From positions 1-64,000 of the forward strand of contig ONHB01000014.1 of NCBI GenBank assembly GCA_900317505.1: a stretch of DNA of 64,000 nucleotides, given 5' to 3'. Under the pieces are notes generated by a model. The model was not told where the DNA came from, did not search any database, and worked only from the letters and a program-made list of their open reading frames with translations. Positions 17,027 to 26,588 of the stretch are shown piece by piece (the first letter of the stretch is position 1; each line of letters opens with the position of its first letter). Source of the stretch: an uncultured Lachnospiraceae bacterium (GTDB lineage Bacteria > Bacillota > Clostridia > Lachnospirales > Lachnospiraceae). The position numbers and the translations under genes are program-made.

Positions 17027-18367
17027 TTATGTGCAGTAACGGAAGGTCTTATCCGTGATGATCCTTGCAAAAATAAGACCAAGAGGCAGCGCGGTAATAA
17101 TCAGGACCGCGGAGGTAAACCAAGAGACCGCATCCGTTAATGACATGATTCCAAAATTGTAAATTGCGCGGTACAGGTAGAGCCCCGGAACCATAATAAC
17201 AATGGATGGTACAGTCAGTGAAATCCGGGGATAGCCATTGTATTGTTTGATCACAGAAGCTAAAAGTCCGGCGGCGACGGCACCGATAAATGCTGCGATC
17301 GCTGCGGGCATCTGTGTAAAATCAATGAGCTCCAGCCGCAGTGTATTGGCAACAGCACCGATAAGAGCTGCTATCAGAGCTATGGGTATCGGGCTGTTAA
17401 ACATAATGGAAAAACCGAATACCCCGCAAAAGCTGGTGATCAGCCGCAGTATAAGATGGAGAAGCGGACTGATATTTAAGGTTGTAAATTCTTCCGGCTG
17501 AAGATTTAACAACAAAGCCATGATCCATGCAAAAATAGTGGCGGTCAGTACGATAATAATGGAATAGGTAAGTCTCTCAATACCGGAACGCAGATCCAGC
17601 TTGGCAAGGTCGATGCCGCTTGTGATAAATGGAAATCCGGGGATGATATAGAGCATGGAGCATATATATCCGGCTTCGTGGACAGACGGTATATGAAAAA
17701 GCAGTATGGCCAGCTTCAGCAGAAGCGCATAGATCAGACAGGAAGCGGATATGGATGCCGCAATATTCAGATATAAAGTAAAATGATGTTTGATCAGCTT
17801 GGTACGGATCAGGTTTCCGATGCCTGCAGCAATAAATGCAAGTGCCATCTCGATGGGACCGCCGCCCAGAAGAAATGTAAATGCACAACAGGCAAGCGCT
17901 GCAGCAAGTCCGAGCTTTACCGGTGAATACAGTGCGTGGATCTGTTCGATCCGGTCGAGCTTTTTATGAATCATTTCACCGGTCAGATGCGCTTCTTCAT
18001 GGGGGAAACTGTCCACAAACTGTTCCATCCGGTACAGTTTGGAGGTATTTACCCCGGTGTTGGCAATGCTGAGAGACTGGGATACACAGTCATTGCCGTC
18101 AAAACAGTTAAATTCTATTGACATAAGGCCGACATCCACGGTACATGTAACACCGAGCTCCTTGGAAAGCTTATTCATGGATGTGCGCACCCGCCAGGCT
18201 CCGGTTCCGCAGGATAGCATGATCAGACCGACACGTCCGATGACAGAAGCCTTTTCAATAAGATCCGCATCGCAGATCAGGGCGTTGCTGTCTGCATTGG
18301 TATAGTCATGCCACGGTATTTCCATATGATTTTTTTCTATAATTTCGATATGGTCAGTTCCTGTCAT
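17027..18367 (-). CDS. Threonine/serine exporter, ThrE family (fused DUF1212-DUF3815)
   Basis: About 446 residues. The cytosolic N-terminal domain (VGLIMLSCGTGAWRVRTSMNKLSKELGV, the DUF1212 signature) is followed by roughly ten membrane helices covering both halves that are separate proteins (ThrE-A and ThrE-B) in many Firmicutes; here they are one chain as in Corynebacterium ThrE. The motif YIIPGFPFITSGIDL in the middle matches the family. Start ATG 18367 (MTGTDHIEII) is preferred with AGAGGAT upstream; it overlaps the preceding gene by 14 bases. Confidence 0.83.
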   Translation of the reverse strand: MTGTDHIEIIEKNHMEIPWHDYTNADSNALICDADLIEKASVIGRVGLIMLSCGTGAWRVRTSMNKLSKELGVTCTVDVGLMSIEFNCFDGNDCVSQSLSIANTGVNTSKLYRMEQFVDSFPHEEAHLTGEMIHKKLDRIEQIHALYSPVKLGLAAALACCAFTFLLGGGPIEMALAFIAAGIGNLIRTKLIKHHFTLYLNIAASISASCLIYALLLKLAILLFHIPSVHEAGYICSMLYIIPGFPFITSGIDLAKLDLRSGIERLTYSIIIVLTATIFAWIMALLLNLQPEEFTTLNISPLLHLILRLITSFCGVFGFSIMFNSPIPIALIAALIGAVANTLRLELIDFTQMPAAIAAFIGAVAAGLLASVIKQYNGYPRISLTVPSIVIMVPGLYLYRAIYNFGIMSLTDAVSWFTSAVLIITALPLGLIFARIITDKTFRYCT

Positions 18368-19115
18368 AGATAATATCCTCTGCTTTCTCAACATGGTGTT
18401 CCAAATTCTTTAGGAAAGTAGAATTAGGAAGGAATATACCAAGCTCGTCAAAGTGCTCATTGTGTTCGACCAGCGAATCCTGCCCATAAAATATGTAGGC
18501 GCTGGGAAGACTTTTTTCAAGCCTGAGCATGAGATCCCACACGGCACAATAGGCTTCCGCTTCGGTTTCTTTTAGCTTTACGGTATCCGGGAGCTTTCGT
18601 ATCAGCAGGATTCCGGTATTTTGTTCAAGCACCTGCTGTTCTACATCGGATGAATCCTCTGTATATGTGTGACTGTAGCGGTAGGCTCTGGCCAGAAAAA
18701 TATTTTCCTTGTTTTTCAGATCTTTATATATGTTGTAAAAATGCTGATAGTGTTTATCATGTGCATAATTTTGAAATTCGGGCAGCAGTGCTCCGGTATT
18801 GTCCGTCATAATAATGGGATTTGGCTTCCCGTCCGCGTTGAAACGGTATGGTATCAAAAATGAATTTCGAAGCAGGTCAAATAAAGTATTTTGAGTGATA
18901 GCCATCAGAAAGGCCGATAAATCCCGGTTGGAGTAGCTGTTAAACAGGGCTTGTGTAAATTCATGAGGCAGGAGTGTGGCACTCGAATCGTCATTACAGA
19001 ACAGGCTGTCGCAAAATGTCTCAAAAAGCTTATTGCAGGCCCAGGGGTCGGCCAGTATCTTTTCAAATAACAGCTCCGGTTTTTCTTCCCGGGGAAAAAT
19101 TGTTTTATCTCGCAT
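18354..19115 (-). CDS. Hypothetical protein, first gene of the ThrE-PurA operon
   Basis: 253-residue soluble protein I do not recognise. It has no membrane segment or signal peptide, is rich in aromatic and acidic residues, and has a segment NSYSNRDLSAFLMAITQNTLFDLLRNSFLIPYRFN near 75-110 followed by LARAYRYSHTYTED. CGGAGG precedes the ATG. It is transcribed with thrE and purA from a promoter that overlaps the divergent LysR promoter, so it may act with the exporter or be under the LysR regulator. Confidence 0.6.
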   Translation of the reverse strand: MRDKTIFPREEKPELLFEKILADPWACNKLFETFCDSLFCNDDSSATLLPHEFTQALFNSYSNRDLSAFLMAITQNTLFDLLRNSFLIPYRFNADGKPNPIIMTDNTGALLPEFQNYAHDKHYQHFYNIYKDLKNKENIFLARAYRYSHTYTEDSSDVEQQVLEQNTGILLIRKLPDTVKLKETEAEAYCAVWDLMLRLEKSLPSAYIFYGQDSLVEHNEHFDELGIFLPNSTFLKNLEHHVEKAEDIIYDRN

Positions 19116-19152
19116 AGCTGTTTGAACCTCCGTTTCCTTTTAATTTGACTAC

Positions 19153-19220
19153 AGTATACTATTGGTGTAATAATAAGTAAAAACTATAATTGATATGGCA
19201 ATGATAACAAATTGATATGG
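19153..19220. promoter_or_regulatory. Overlapping divergent promoters with direct repeats
   Basis: Plus strand: TTGGTG (19162-19167), 17 bases, TATAAT (19185-19190) for lysR. Minus strand: TTTACT, 17 bases, TATACT (19158-19153) for the operon ending in purA. An 11-base sequence AATTGATATGG occurs at 19188-19198 and 19210-19220, two helical turns apart, a plausible LysR autoregulation site. Confidence 0.65.
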
Positions 19221-19230
19221 TGAGATGCGT

Positions 19231-20154
19231 ATGGATGTTAATTTTGAGTATTATAAAATCTTTTATTATGTAGCAAAATATAAGAATTTTACAAAGGCTG
19301 CCCATATTCTGGAGAGCAGCCAGCCCAACGTTACCAGAGCTATGAACTGTCTTGAGCAGCAGATCAACACGACGCTGTTTGTAAGAAGTAACCGCGGGAT
19401 AAAGCTGACACCGGAGGGTGAAAGGCTGTATATACGGGTATCCGCAGCAATGACGCAGATTCTTGCAGCAGAAGAGGAGCTTGTAAAGAGTACCAGTCTT
19501 TTACATGGAAGCGTTTCTATCGGTGCCAGCGAGACGGCATTGAATATCTTCCTTTTGGATAAGTTAAAGGATTTCCATATGGTGCATCCGGGAATCAGGC
19601 TCAAGATATACAACCATTCGACGCCTGAGGCAGTGGATGCCGTAAAAAAAGGAATTGTCGATTTTGCGGTTGTATCCTCTCCGGTGACGGCAGATGCATC
19701 TTTAAAAACGATCACCCTGCAGTCCTTCAAGGAAATTTTGGTCGGAGGGGTGACCTTTACCGCACTTGGGAGTCAGGAGCTGTCTTTAAGGGAAATACAA
19801 AATTATCCTATGATATGTCTGGGTGAAGAAACCATGACCTTCCGGTTTTACAGGGAATTGTTTTTAGCCCATGGACTGGAGCTGAAGCCCGATACGGAGG
19901 TTGCAACGACAGATCAGATACTTCCTTTGGTCAGGTGTGAGCTGGGACTGGCTTTTTTACCTGAGGCCATGGCGCAGGATTCTTTAAAGAAAAAAGAGAT
20001 TGTGAAAATTTCGCTGAAAGAGGAGATCCCACAAAGAAATATATGTCTGGTATATGACAGCAGGCATCCTATAAGCTCTGCATCACAGCAGTTGAGAAAA
20101 ACTCTTATGAGTGATCATCAGGCAATGAGATTAAGAACGGAGGCAGACAGATGA
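19231..20154 (+). CDS. LysR-family transcriptional regulator
   Basis: 307 residues. The N-terminal winged helix-turn-helix (FYYVAKYKNFTKAAHILESSQPNVTRAMNCLEQQINTTLF) and the two-lobed substrate-binding domain follow the LysR plan. GGTGAG six bases upstream selects ATG 19231. It overlaps the next LysR gene by 4 bases. The divergent operon (unknown protein, ThrE, PurA) or the downstream MetE-like gene are candidate targets. Confidence 0.9.
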   Translation: MDVNFEYYKIFYYVAKYKNFTKAAHILESSQPNVTRAMNCLEQQINTTLFVRSNRGIKLTPEGERLYIRVSAAMTQILAAEEELVKSTSLLHGSVSIGASETALNIFLLDKLKDFHMVHPGIRLKIYNHSTPEAVDAVKKGIVDFAVVSSPVTADASLKTITLQSFKEILVGGVTFTALGSQELSLREIQNYPMICLGEETMTFRFYRELFLAHGLELKPDTEVATTDQILPLVRCELGLAFLPEAMAQDSLKKKEIVKISLKEEIPQRNICLVYDSRHPISSASQQLRKTLMSDHQAMRLRTEADR

Positions 20155-21056
20155 CTTTACAACAACTGACATATCTGGTTATGGTGGCTGACTGTGGAAA
20201 CATTACGGAGGCTGCTGAGAAATTATTTATATCACAGCCATCACTGAGTACAGCAATACACAATCTGGAACAGGAAATGGGTGTGACTGCATTTGTGAGA
20301 TCCAATAAGGGCGTTGTCATCACGAGAGAAGGAGAAGAGCTTTTATCGTATGCGAGGATGCTTTTAGAGCAGGCGGACAATATGAAGGAGCATTTTGGAA
20401 GCGGAGAGAAACGATCGCCCAAATTTTCCGTTTCCTGTCAGCATTATTCTTTTGCGGTAAATGCATTTGTGGATCTGATAAAGGAATATGATGCGGATCA
20501 GTACAATTTTATTATAAGAGAGACCCAGACCGGTGAGATTATTGAGGATGTCGCAAACGGAAAGAGTGAAGTCGGAGTCATATATTTATCTGAACATAAC
20601 GAAGATGTTATCCGGAAAATGATCAGAAATAACAGTCTGGTGTTTGAGGAATTATATGTTGCCGGACCGCATGTATTTATCTGCAAGGATCATCCTCTGG
20701 CAGATAAGAAGATCATCACGATGGAAGAATTGAAGCCCTATCCGTATCTGGTTTATGAGCAGGGAAACCGGAATTCCTTCCATTTTTCGGAGGAGTTTAT
20801 CAGTTTCATGGATTTTCCTAAAAATATACAGGTCAGGGACCGGGCGACTTTGTTTAATCTTGTGATCGGGCTCAACGGATTTACAGTAAGCAGCGGTATT
20901 ATTGACAACCGGCTGAATGGGGATAATATCGTAGCGAGACCATTGGATGTCGATAAAAATATGAAGATCGGGATGATCCGCAAGAAGAATACCATTTACA
21001 GCCGTTATGCAGATTTTTATATTAAAGCACTGAAAAACCACCTGACCATAGCTTAA
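20151..21056 (+). CDS. LysR-family transcriptional regulator
   Basis: 301 residues. Helix-turn-helix MVADCGNITEAAEKLFISQPSLSTAIHNLEQEMGVTAF at residues about 9-46, then the effector domain. It is translationally coupled to the upstream LysR gene and followed 90 bases later by a MetE-like enzyme gene, so a methionine or sulfur signal is possible. Tandem LysR genes with ATGA coupling are unusual and may form hetero-oligomers or have split targets. Confidence 0.9.
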   Translation: MTLQQLTYLVMVADCGNITEAAEKLFISQPSLSTAIHNLEQEMGVTAFVRSNKGVVITREGEELLSYARMLLEQADNMKEHFGSGEKRSPKFSVSCQHYSFAVNAFVDLIKEYDADQYNFIIRETQTGEIIEDVANGKSEVGVIYLSEHNEDVIRKMIRNNSLVFEELYVAGPHVFICKDHPLADKKIITMEELKPYPYLVYEQGNRNSFHFSEEFISFMDFPKNIQVRDRATLFNLVIGLNGFTVSSGIIDNRLNGDNIVARPLDVDKNMKIGMIRKKNTIYSRYADFYIKALKNHLTIA

Positions 21057-21145
21057 AACTATGGATGAAACAGATATATATATATTTTTCAGAAATAAAA
21101 GGACCTGATACAATATCCTCAAATACAACACGGAGGACATGAGAT

Positions 21146-22270
21146 ATGAGTAAATTACAGACCCCTTTCAGATATGATTTTGTCGGAAGCTTTTTGCGTC
21201 CGCAGGCTCTTAAAGATGCAAAGACAGATTTTCAGAGCGGAAAGCTTTCAAAAGAAAAGTATGATGAGATTGTAAATGATGAAATTGCAAAGGTAGTGGC
21301 AAAGCAGAAGGAACTGGGCTTTCATGTGATAACAGATGGAGAATTCCGGCGTACATTCTGGCATCTTGACTTTATGTGGGGTCTGGATGGCGTAGAGCAT
21401 GTGAGCACCGGAGGCGGAGTACAGTTCAATGCAGAGCTGGCAGTTTTGGATGATACTTATCTTGTTGGCAAAGTAAAAGCAAAACCCCATCCCTTTGTAG
21501 AATACTTCAAGTTTTTAAAACAGTTTGAGGATGAGAATACGGTTGCAAAATATACGATACCTGCACCAGCGCAGACATTCCAGCAGATGATCGTTCCGGC
21601 TAACTATGAGACTACAAGAAAATTTTACGAAACAGATGAAGAGCTGATACAGGATATCGGACTGGCTTATCAGGATGTCATCAGACAGTTTTATGATGCC
21701 GGATGCCGCAATCTGCAGCTTGATGACTGTACCTGGGGAGCTATTGTCGGCGAGGCAGCCAAGCAGAGATATCAGTCACTGGGTGTTGATATTGAAGATG
21801 TAAAGGCAAAGCTTCTTGCTGTCAATAATCTTGCTCTGGAAGGAAAGCCTGAGGATATGGTTATTACTTCCCATATCTGCAGAGGAAATTATCATTCAAC
21901 ATATTTTACAAGTGGTGCTTATGATACGGTTGCCGACTATGTATTTGCAAAGGAAAATGTCGACGCACTGTTTCTTGAATATGATGATGAGAGATCCGGT
22001 GGATTTTTACCGTTGGAAAAAGTATCGGATGATAAAAAGGTTGTGCTTGGCCTGATCACGACCAAATCCCCCGTGCTTGAGGATAAAGAAAAGGTTATTG
22101 AAAGGATTCATGAGGCTGCCCAGTATGTACCTCTGGACAGATTGTGCTTAAGTCCGCAGTGCGGTTTTGCTTCCTGTGAGATTGGAAACAAGCTTACTGA
22201 GGAGGAACAGTGGGCAAAATTAAAGCTTGTCAAGGAAATCGCAGAAGAGGTCTGGGGAAAGGAAGCATAA
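21146..22270 (+). CDS. MetE C-terminal domain-like protein (YxjG/YxjH type)
   Basis: 374 residues corresponding to the catalytic (C-terminal) barrel of cobalamin-independent methionine synthase. Metal-ligand motifs are visible: HICRGNYHS (H and C) near 240-248, the glutamate of FLEYDDERSGGF near 275, and the cysteine in LSPQCGFAS near 340. DGEFRR and LQLDDCTWG match the family. Stand-alone proteins of this type use methyl donors other than the folate bound by full MetE and act in methionine synthesis or salvage. GGAGG precedes the ATG. No SAM riboswitch is seen in the short upstream gap. Confidence 0.88.
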   Translation: MSKLQTPFRYDFVGSFLRPQALKDAKTDFQSGKLSKEKYDEIVNDEIAKVVAKQKELGFHVITDGEFRRTFWHLDFMWGLDGVEHVSTGGGVQFNAELAVLDDTYLVGKVKAKPHPFVEYFKFLKQFEDENTVAKYTIPAPAQTFQQMIVPANYETTRKFYETDEELIQDIGLAYQDVIRQFYDAGCRNLQLDDCTWGAIVGEAAKQRYQSLGVDIEDVKAKLLAVNNLALEGKPEDMVITSHICRGNYHSTYFTSGAYDTVADYVFAKENVDALFLEYDDERSGGFLPLEKVSDDKKVVLGLITTKSPVLEDKEKVIERIHEAAQYVPLDRLCLSPQCGFASCEIGNKLTEEEQWAKLKLVKEIAEEVWGKEA

Positions 22271-22312
22271 AATAAAAGCCTGTATATTTTCAAGCCTGTG
22301 TCAAATTGGAGC

Positions 22313-22343
22313 TTGACTCTACAACATATGTAGTGTCTAAAAT
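22313..22343 (+). promoter_or_regulatory. MerR-type promoter (19-bp spacer)
   Basis: TTGACT (22313-22318) and TAAAAT (22338-22343) are separated by 19 bases, the long spacer typical of MerR-activated promoters. The spacer carries the inverted pair CTACA...TGTAG. The MATE gene follows 91 bases after. Confidence 0.65.
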
Positions 22344-22434
22344 AAGAGCGACAGGAATATTTCATCACGAGGATATGACATCCAAAACGATATGAGAAAG
22401 CCTGGGATAATGAAGAGCAGGAAGGAAATATCAC

Positions 22435-23796
22435 ATGGAAAAGAATCTTACAAGCGGCAGCGTATTCAGAAATATCATTCTGTTTTCGCTGCCGTATTTA
22501 TTATCTTATTTTTTACAGACCCTGTATGGAATGGCAGATCTGTTTATCATCGGTCAGTTTGACGGTGTCGCGAGTACGACGGCGGTTTCGATCGGATCGC
22601 AGGTCATGCATATGCTGACGGTCATCATCGTCGGACTTGCCATGGGAACCACAGTCAGTATCGCGCAGGCCGTGGGTGCAAGAGAAAGTAAATGGGTATC
22701 GCAGAACGTTGGAAATACGGTTGTGCTGTTTATGATCGTTTCCCTAGCATTTATGGTTATACTGTTGATACTTGTCCGCCCGATCGTTGCTCTGATCTCA
22801 ACCCCTGCTGAGGCTGTGAATGGCACGATAAAATATCTGACGATCTGCTTTATAGGAATTCCCTTTATCACAGCTTACAACATCATAAGCTCGATCTTCC
22901 GCGGTATGGGAGACAGTAAAAGCCCGATGTATTTTATTGCGATCGCATGTGTGACCAATATCGTACTGGATTATGTTTTTATCGGCGGCTGCCATTTAGG
23001 ACCTGCCGGAGCCGCACTTGGTACGACGGTTTCGCAGGCCGTCAGTGTCGTGGTGTCGTTGATCGTTATTATTAAAAAAAGAAGCATTTCCCTTTGTCGG
23101 GAGGATTTTAAGCCTTGTAAAGATACTATGGGAAAAATATTGTCGATTGGTATTCCCATTGCTTTTCAGGATGGATTGATCCAGGTCGCATTTATCATCA
23201 TCACCATCATTGCCAACAGACGCGGACTGAATGATGCGGCAGCAGTCGGCATTGTGGAAAAGATCATCAGCTTTATTTTCCTTGTTCCGTCTTCAATGCT
23301 GTCTACGGTATCTGCGCTCGGTGCCCAGAATATCGGGGCCGGTAAACCGGAACGTGCCAGAAAGACCCTCCGGTATGCTATTTATATTGCAGCAGGCTTT
23401 GGTTTTGTCGTAGCTGTCTTGATGCAGTTTATATCTGAGCCGATTGTTGGTCTGTTTACGGATCAGAATACTGCCGGAGGAGCAGAGGTTATCCGTCTCG
23501 GCGGTCAGTACTTGCGCGGATATATCTGGGATTGCATGTTTGCGGGAATGCATTTCAGCTTCAGTGGATATTTCTGTGCCTGTGGTAAATCCGGGCTGTC
23601 ATTTTTGCACAATATCATCGCTATCTCACTGGTGCGTGTACCGGGAGCTTACTTTATGTCAAAGCTCTTCCCGGCGACATTGTATCCGATGGGACTTGCG
23701 ACTGCGACCGGATCTTTACTGTCTGTCATAATCTGCGTGATCGCATATGTGATATTGCAAAAGAAGTTCCGGTCCGGAAAGTTGCAGTATGAATAA
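22435..23796 (+). CDS. MATE-family efflux transporter
   Basis: 453 residues, twelve predicted membrane helices in two six-helix bundles, the plan of the multidrug and toxin extrusion family. Conserved blocks include QTLYGMADLFIIGQF in helix 2, and GAQNIGAGKPERARKTLRYA after helix 7. Exports drugs or metabolites against Na+ or H+. AGGAAGGAA precedes the ATG. The promoter has a MerR-type 19-base spacer, suggesting induction by the exported compound through an unlinked MerR regulator. Confidence 0.9.
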   Translation: MEKNLTSGSVFRNIILFSLPYLLSYFLQTLYGMADLFIIGQFDGVASTTAVSIGSQVMHMLTVIIVGLAMGTTVSIAQAVGARESKWVSQNVGNTVVLFMIVSLAFMVILLILVRPIVALISTPAEAVNGTIKYLTICFIGIPFITAYNIISSIFRGMGDSKSPMYFIAIACVTNIVLDYVFIGGCHLGPAGAALGTTVSQAVSVVVSLIVIIKKRSISLCREDFKPCKDTMGKILSIGIPIAFQDGLIQVAFIIITIIANRRGLNDAAAVGIVEKIISFIFLVPSSMLSTVSALGAQNIGAGKPERARKTLRYAIYIAAGFGFVVAVLMQFISEPIVGLFTDQNTAGGAEVIRLGGQYLRGYIWDCMFAGMHFSFSGYFCACGKSGLSFLHNIIAISLVRVPGAYFMSKLFPATLYPMGLATATGSLLSVIICVIAYVILQKKFRSGKLQYE

Positions 23797-23828
23797 AATA
23801 TTCCTGTTTGCTAAATAATTTATCACAT

Positions 23829-25166
23829 CTATGATTTGACACGCATCATTTTATAATAGCAGGGTATCAACAGCGCGCATGCGCCAAACCATGCAAGCGG
23901 GCTGGCGATGCAGACGGAATAATATCCGATCATGCCGGAAAGCCCGACCGTTGCTGCGATACGCATGACAAGCTCGATCATGCAGGCGGCAAAAGGCGCT
24001 GTACCATTCTGCATACTCTGGATAGAGGTACGATATACGGCCAAAAGTCCCAGAATAAAATAAAACGGTGCGACAATGGTCAGATAGAGATCGGAATAAT
24101 AATAGATTTCATCGGTCGGTGCCGATAAAAACAGCCGTACGATCGGATGGCGCAGTAAAGGGATACCGATGCACATGATCAGGTTGAAGATTTCTGTCTG
24201 AATCAGGCAGGCGCGTACACCGGCACGGATCCTCTGAGCGTTTCCGGCACCAAAATTTTGTGCTACATAGTTGGAAATAGCGGTCATCATGGCATTGTTG
24301 ACAAGGACGGAAAGCTGGTCAGCCTTGGATGCGGCGGTATAGCCGGCTACGGCAGCAGTTCCCATCGAATTGACGACTGTCTGCATGGCAAGCTGTCCGA
24401 TACACATAACAGACATCTGAAAACCCATGGGAAATCCGGTTTTCAGATGTTTTTTTATGATATCATTGAGATCCTGAAAGTCCTGTTTGTGCAGATGCAT
24501 AATGGGATATTTTTTCAGTCCGACCAAAAGGCAGAGCAGGGCTGATAAAAACTGCGAAAGAATCGTAGCCCATGCGGCTCCCGCCACGCCCATGTGAAGG
24601 GGCAGGATAAAAAGCACATCCAGAAAGATATTTAATATAGAAGATATGACTAAAAAATAAAGAGGCGTCTGACTGTCGCCGAGTGCGCGGAGCATATTGG
24701 ATACCATATTGTAAAAAACGGTTGCTCCGGTTCCCAAAAGGACGACAAACATATAAGCGTAGGCACCCTCTTCAATATCAGAGGGAATTTTCATGAGAAT
24801 GAGGAAGGTGCGGGCAAATGCACAGCAGATGATCGTCAGTACAACGGTAAAAGCGATGCTTAAAACCGTGGAAGCTGCGATGCTTTTTCTCATATTTTTT
24901 TCATCCTTTGCACCACAGTACTGTCCAAGACAGATACCAAATCCGCCGGTAAATCCATTGATAAAACAAAATACAAAATGAATGATAATGCTGGTGCTTC
25001 CCACAGCCGCAAGCGATTCCGCACCGAGCGTCTTGCCGACGATGACAGAATCCGCAAGTGTATAAAAAAGCTGGAATAAGTTTCCGAGGATAACGGGAAA
25101 AGCAAACTTTAAAAGTGACCGGAAAGGATTTCCAACGGTCAGATCCATTTCTTTTGTTTTTGACAT
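23829..25166 (-). CDS. MATE-family efflux transporter
   Basis: 445 residues, twelve helices. Family blocks QLFYTLADSVIVGKTLGAESLAAVGS at 30-60 and NFGAGNAQRIRAGVRA in the second half. It faces the MATE gene at 22435 but is not a close copy. It lies downstream of marR-tauE and also has its own promoter at 25208-25235. AGGAGG precedes the ATG. Confidence 0.9.
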   Translation of the reverse strand: MSKTKEMDLTVGNPFRSLLKFAFPVILGNLFQLFYTLADSVIVGKTLGAESLAAVGSTSIIIHFVFCFINGFTGGFGICLGQYCGAKDEKNMRKSIAASTVLSIAFTVVLTIICCAFARTFLILMKIPSDIEEGAYAYMFVVLLGTGATVFYNMVSNMLRALGDSQTPLYFLVISSILNIFLDVLFILPLHMGVAGAAWATILSQFLSALLCLLVGLKKYPIMHLHKQDFQDLNDIIKKHLKTGFPMGFQMSVMCIGQLAMQTVVNSMGTAAVAGYTAASKADQLSVLVNNAMMTAISNYVAQNFGAGNAQRIRAGVRACLIQTEIFNLIMCIGIPLLRHPIVRLFLSAPTDEIYYYSDLYLTIVAPFYFILGLLAVYRTSIQSMQNGTAPFAACMIELVMRIAATVGLSGMIGYYSVCIASPLAWFGACALLIPCYYKMMRVKS

Positions 25167-25207
25167 AACGGCCTCCTAATTACAAAACCTATTTGAAAAG
25201 CAAGCCT

Positions 25208-25235
25208 ATTATAGTATAAAGAAATGAAAAGTAAA
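25208..25235 (-). promoter_or_regulatory. Promoter of the second MATE gene
   Basis: On the minus strand TTTACT (25235-25230), 16 bases, TATAAT (25213-25208). Confidence 0.55.
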
Positions 25236-25249
25236 AGAGCTTTTTTATA

Positions 25250-26026
25250 TTAGGAAAGCAGTTGGAAGCCCATGATGACAACACCGAGTACGACCAGCAC
25301 GACACCGGTCGCGCGGTTTAATGTTTTGGGGGTTGCCTTGTTGGCAAATACAGCAGCGATCCGCGCCCACAACAGAGTGAAGACCACGCAGAGTACCCAG
25401 ACCAGCTTATCGGACAGGCCGCCGATCGTAAAATGTGAAATGGCGCCTGTCAGAGCCGTAAATGTCATGATAAAGACACTGGTGCCGACTGCTGTTTTTA
25501 ATTCATAACCAAGAACCGATGTCAGGATCAGGAGCATCATCATGCCGCCGCCTGCACCGATAAAGCCGCAGATAAATCCGATCATCACACCACAGATGAG
25601 AGACTGGATTGCACGTTTTTTGGCAGAAACACCCTGCATGGCTTCCTTGGTAGTCATGACCGGACGCACGATAAATTTGATACCGAGTAAAAATGTCATA
25701 AATACGGAAAAGACGCCCATGGTAGAGGAAGGCACGAGGCTTGCAACGAAGCTGCCGACAACCGTGAAAACAAGAACACTTGCCATCATAATAAGACCGT
25801 TGCGGATGTCCAGATTTTTATTTTTGTGATAGGTATAGGCAGAGACAGCGCTTGCCAGCACATCGGAGGACAGGGCAATTCCAACCGCCATATAAGGATC
25901 CATGCCAAGAAAAGTGATCAGCATGGGACTGATGACCGCAGCGGCACTCATTCCGGCAAAGCCTGTACCCAGTCCGGCGCCCAGTCCGGCAAAAAAAGTA
26001 ATTAAAATCGTAAAAAGTATGCTCAT
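25250..26026 (-). CDS. Sulfite exporter TauE/SafE family protein
   Basis: 258 residues, about eight membrane helices. Motifs GLGTGFAGMSAAAVISPML in the first helix and GFICGFIGAGGGMMMLLILTSVLGYELKTAVGTSVF at the start of the second half are the repeated TauE signature. Family members move sulfite, sulfonates or related anions. The ribosome site lies in the end of marR, with 3 bases between the two genes, so both form one transcript. Confidence 0.9.
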   Translation of the reverse strand: MSILFTILITFFAGLGAGLGTGFAGMSAAAVISPMLITFLGMDPYMAVGIALSSDVLASAVSAYTYHKNKNLDIRNGLIMMASVLVFTVVGSFVASLVPSSTMGVFSVFMTFLLGIKFIVRPVMTTKEAMQGVSAKKRAIQSLICGVMIGFICGFIGAGGGMMMLLILTSVLGYELKTAVGTSVFIMTFTALTGAISHFTIGGLSDKLVWVLCVVFTLLWARIAAVFANKATPKTLNRATGVVLVVLGVVIMGFQLLS

Positions 26027-26029
26027 AGC

Positions 26030-26464
26030 TTAGTGTTCCTCCTTTAGGATGCTGTCCAGATTTGTTCCGATCACGTCCAATGTTGCAAAAAAAGTCTTTC
26101 TCATTTCATCATCGGTGTGGTCGAATATTTTTTCAAAAAATGCATTTTGAAGTTGTCTGCCTCGTTCGATAACGGGAAGTGCCTTGTCGGTACAAAAAAG
26201 CTCCGTCTTGCGGCGGTCTCCCTTGACGGACTGGCGGATCAGATACCCGGTCTGCACCAGCCGTTCCACATAAAGCGATACCAGATTGGCTTTGATATGC
26301 CGAAGCTCAACAATTTCACTTGCGGTTTTGCAGTCCGGATTGTTGCCAAGAAACATTAGGATGTCAAATGCCGTCTGTGGCAGATCGAGCTCTTTGCAAA
26401 GTGGCTTGCAGGCTGCGTTGTATGCAAGAGACAGTTTTTGGGAAAACTCTATACTGGGGTTCAT
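26030..26464 (-). CDS. MarR-family transcriptional regulator
   Basis: 144 residues with the winged helix-turn-helix of the MarR family: LDLPQTAFDILMFLGNNPDCKTASEIVELRHIKANLVSLYVERLVQTGYLIRQ and the wing SVKGDRRKTEL. ATG 26464 with AAAGGAGAG upstream is the start; the longer frame to 26503 begins with TTG in the leader. It heads the marR-tauE-MATE operon and is divergent from the aldo-keto reductase pseudogene. Likely autoregulated through the palindrome at 26589-26600. Confidence 0.9.
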   Translation of the reverse strand: MNPSIEFSQKLSLAYNAACKPLCKELDLPQTAFDILMFLGNNPDCKTASEIVELRHIKANLVSLYVERLVQTGYLIRQSVKGDRRKTELFCTDKALPVIERGRQLQNAFFEKIFDHTDDEMRKTFFATLDVIGTNLDSILKEEH

Positions 26465-26479
26465 GTGATCTCTCCTTTT

Positions 26480-26503
26480 TTGTAAATATAGTTGTAAATA
26501 CAA
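26480..26503. repeat. Direct repeats TTGTAAATA in the marR leader
   Basis: TTGTAAATA occurs at 26480-26488 and 26492-26500, 12 bases apart, just upstream of the marR ribosome site. The second copy reads TTGTAAATACAA, itself a palindrome. Possible secondary MarR site. Confidence 0.4.
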
Positions 26504-26588
26504 GCCGGTGGTGTAGCAAAATTATAAGCCGGTTACAAAAATTTTTGAAAAATGTATGCCGTGTGTTAGATAGTTCAAAATAATATAT

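Noticed and set aside
21057-21145. SAM riboswitch before the MetE-like gene
   Set aside because: The gap is only 89 bases and shows no terminator or SAM-I core.
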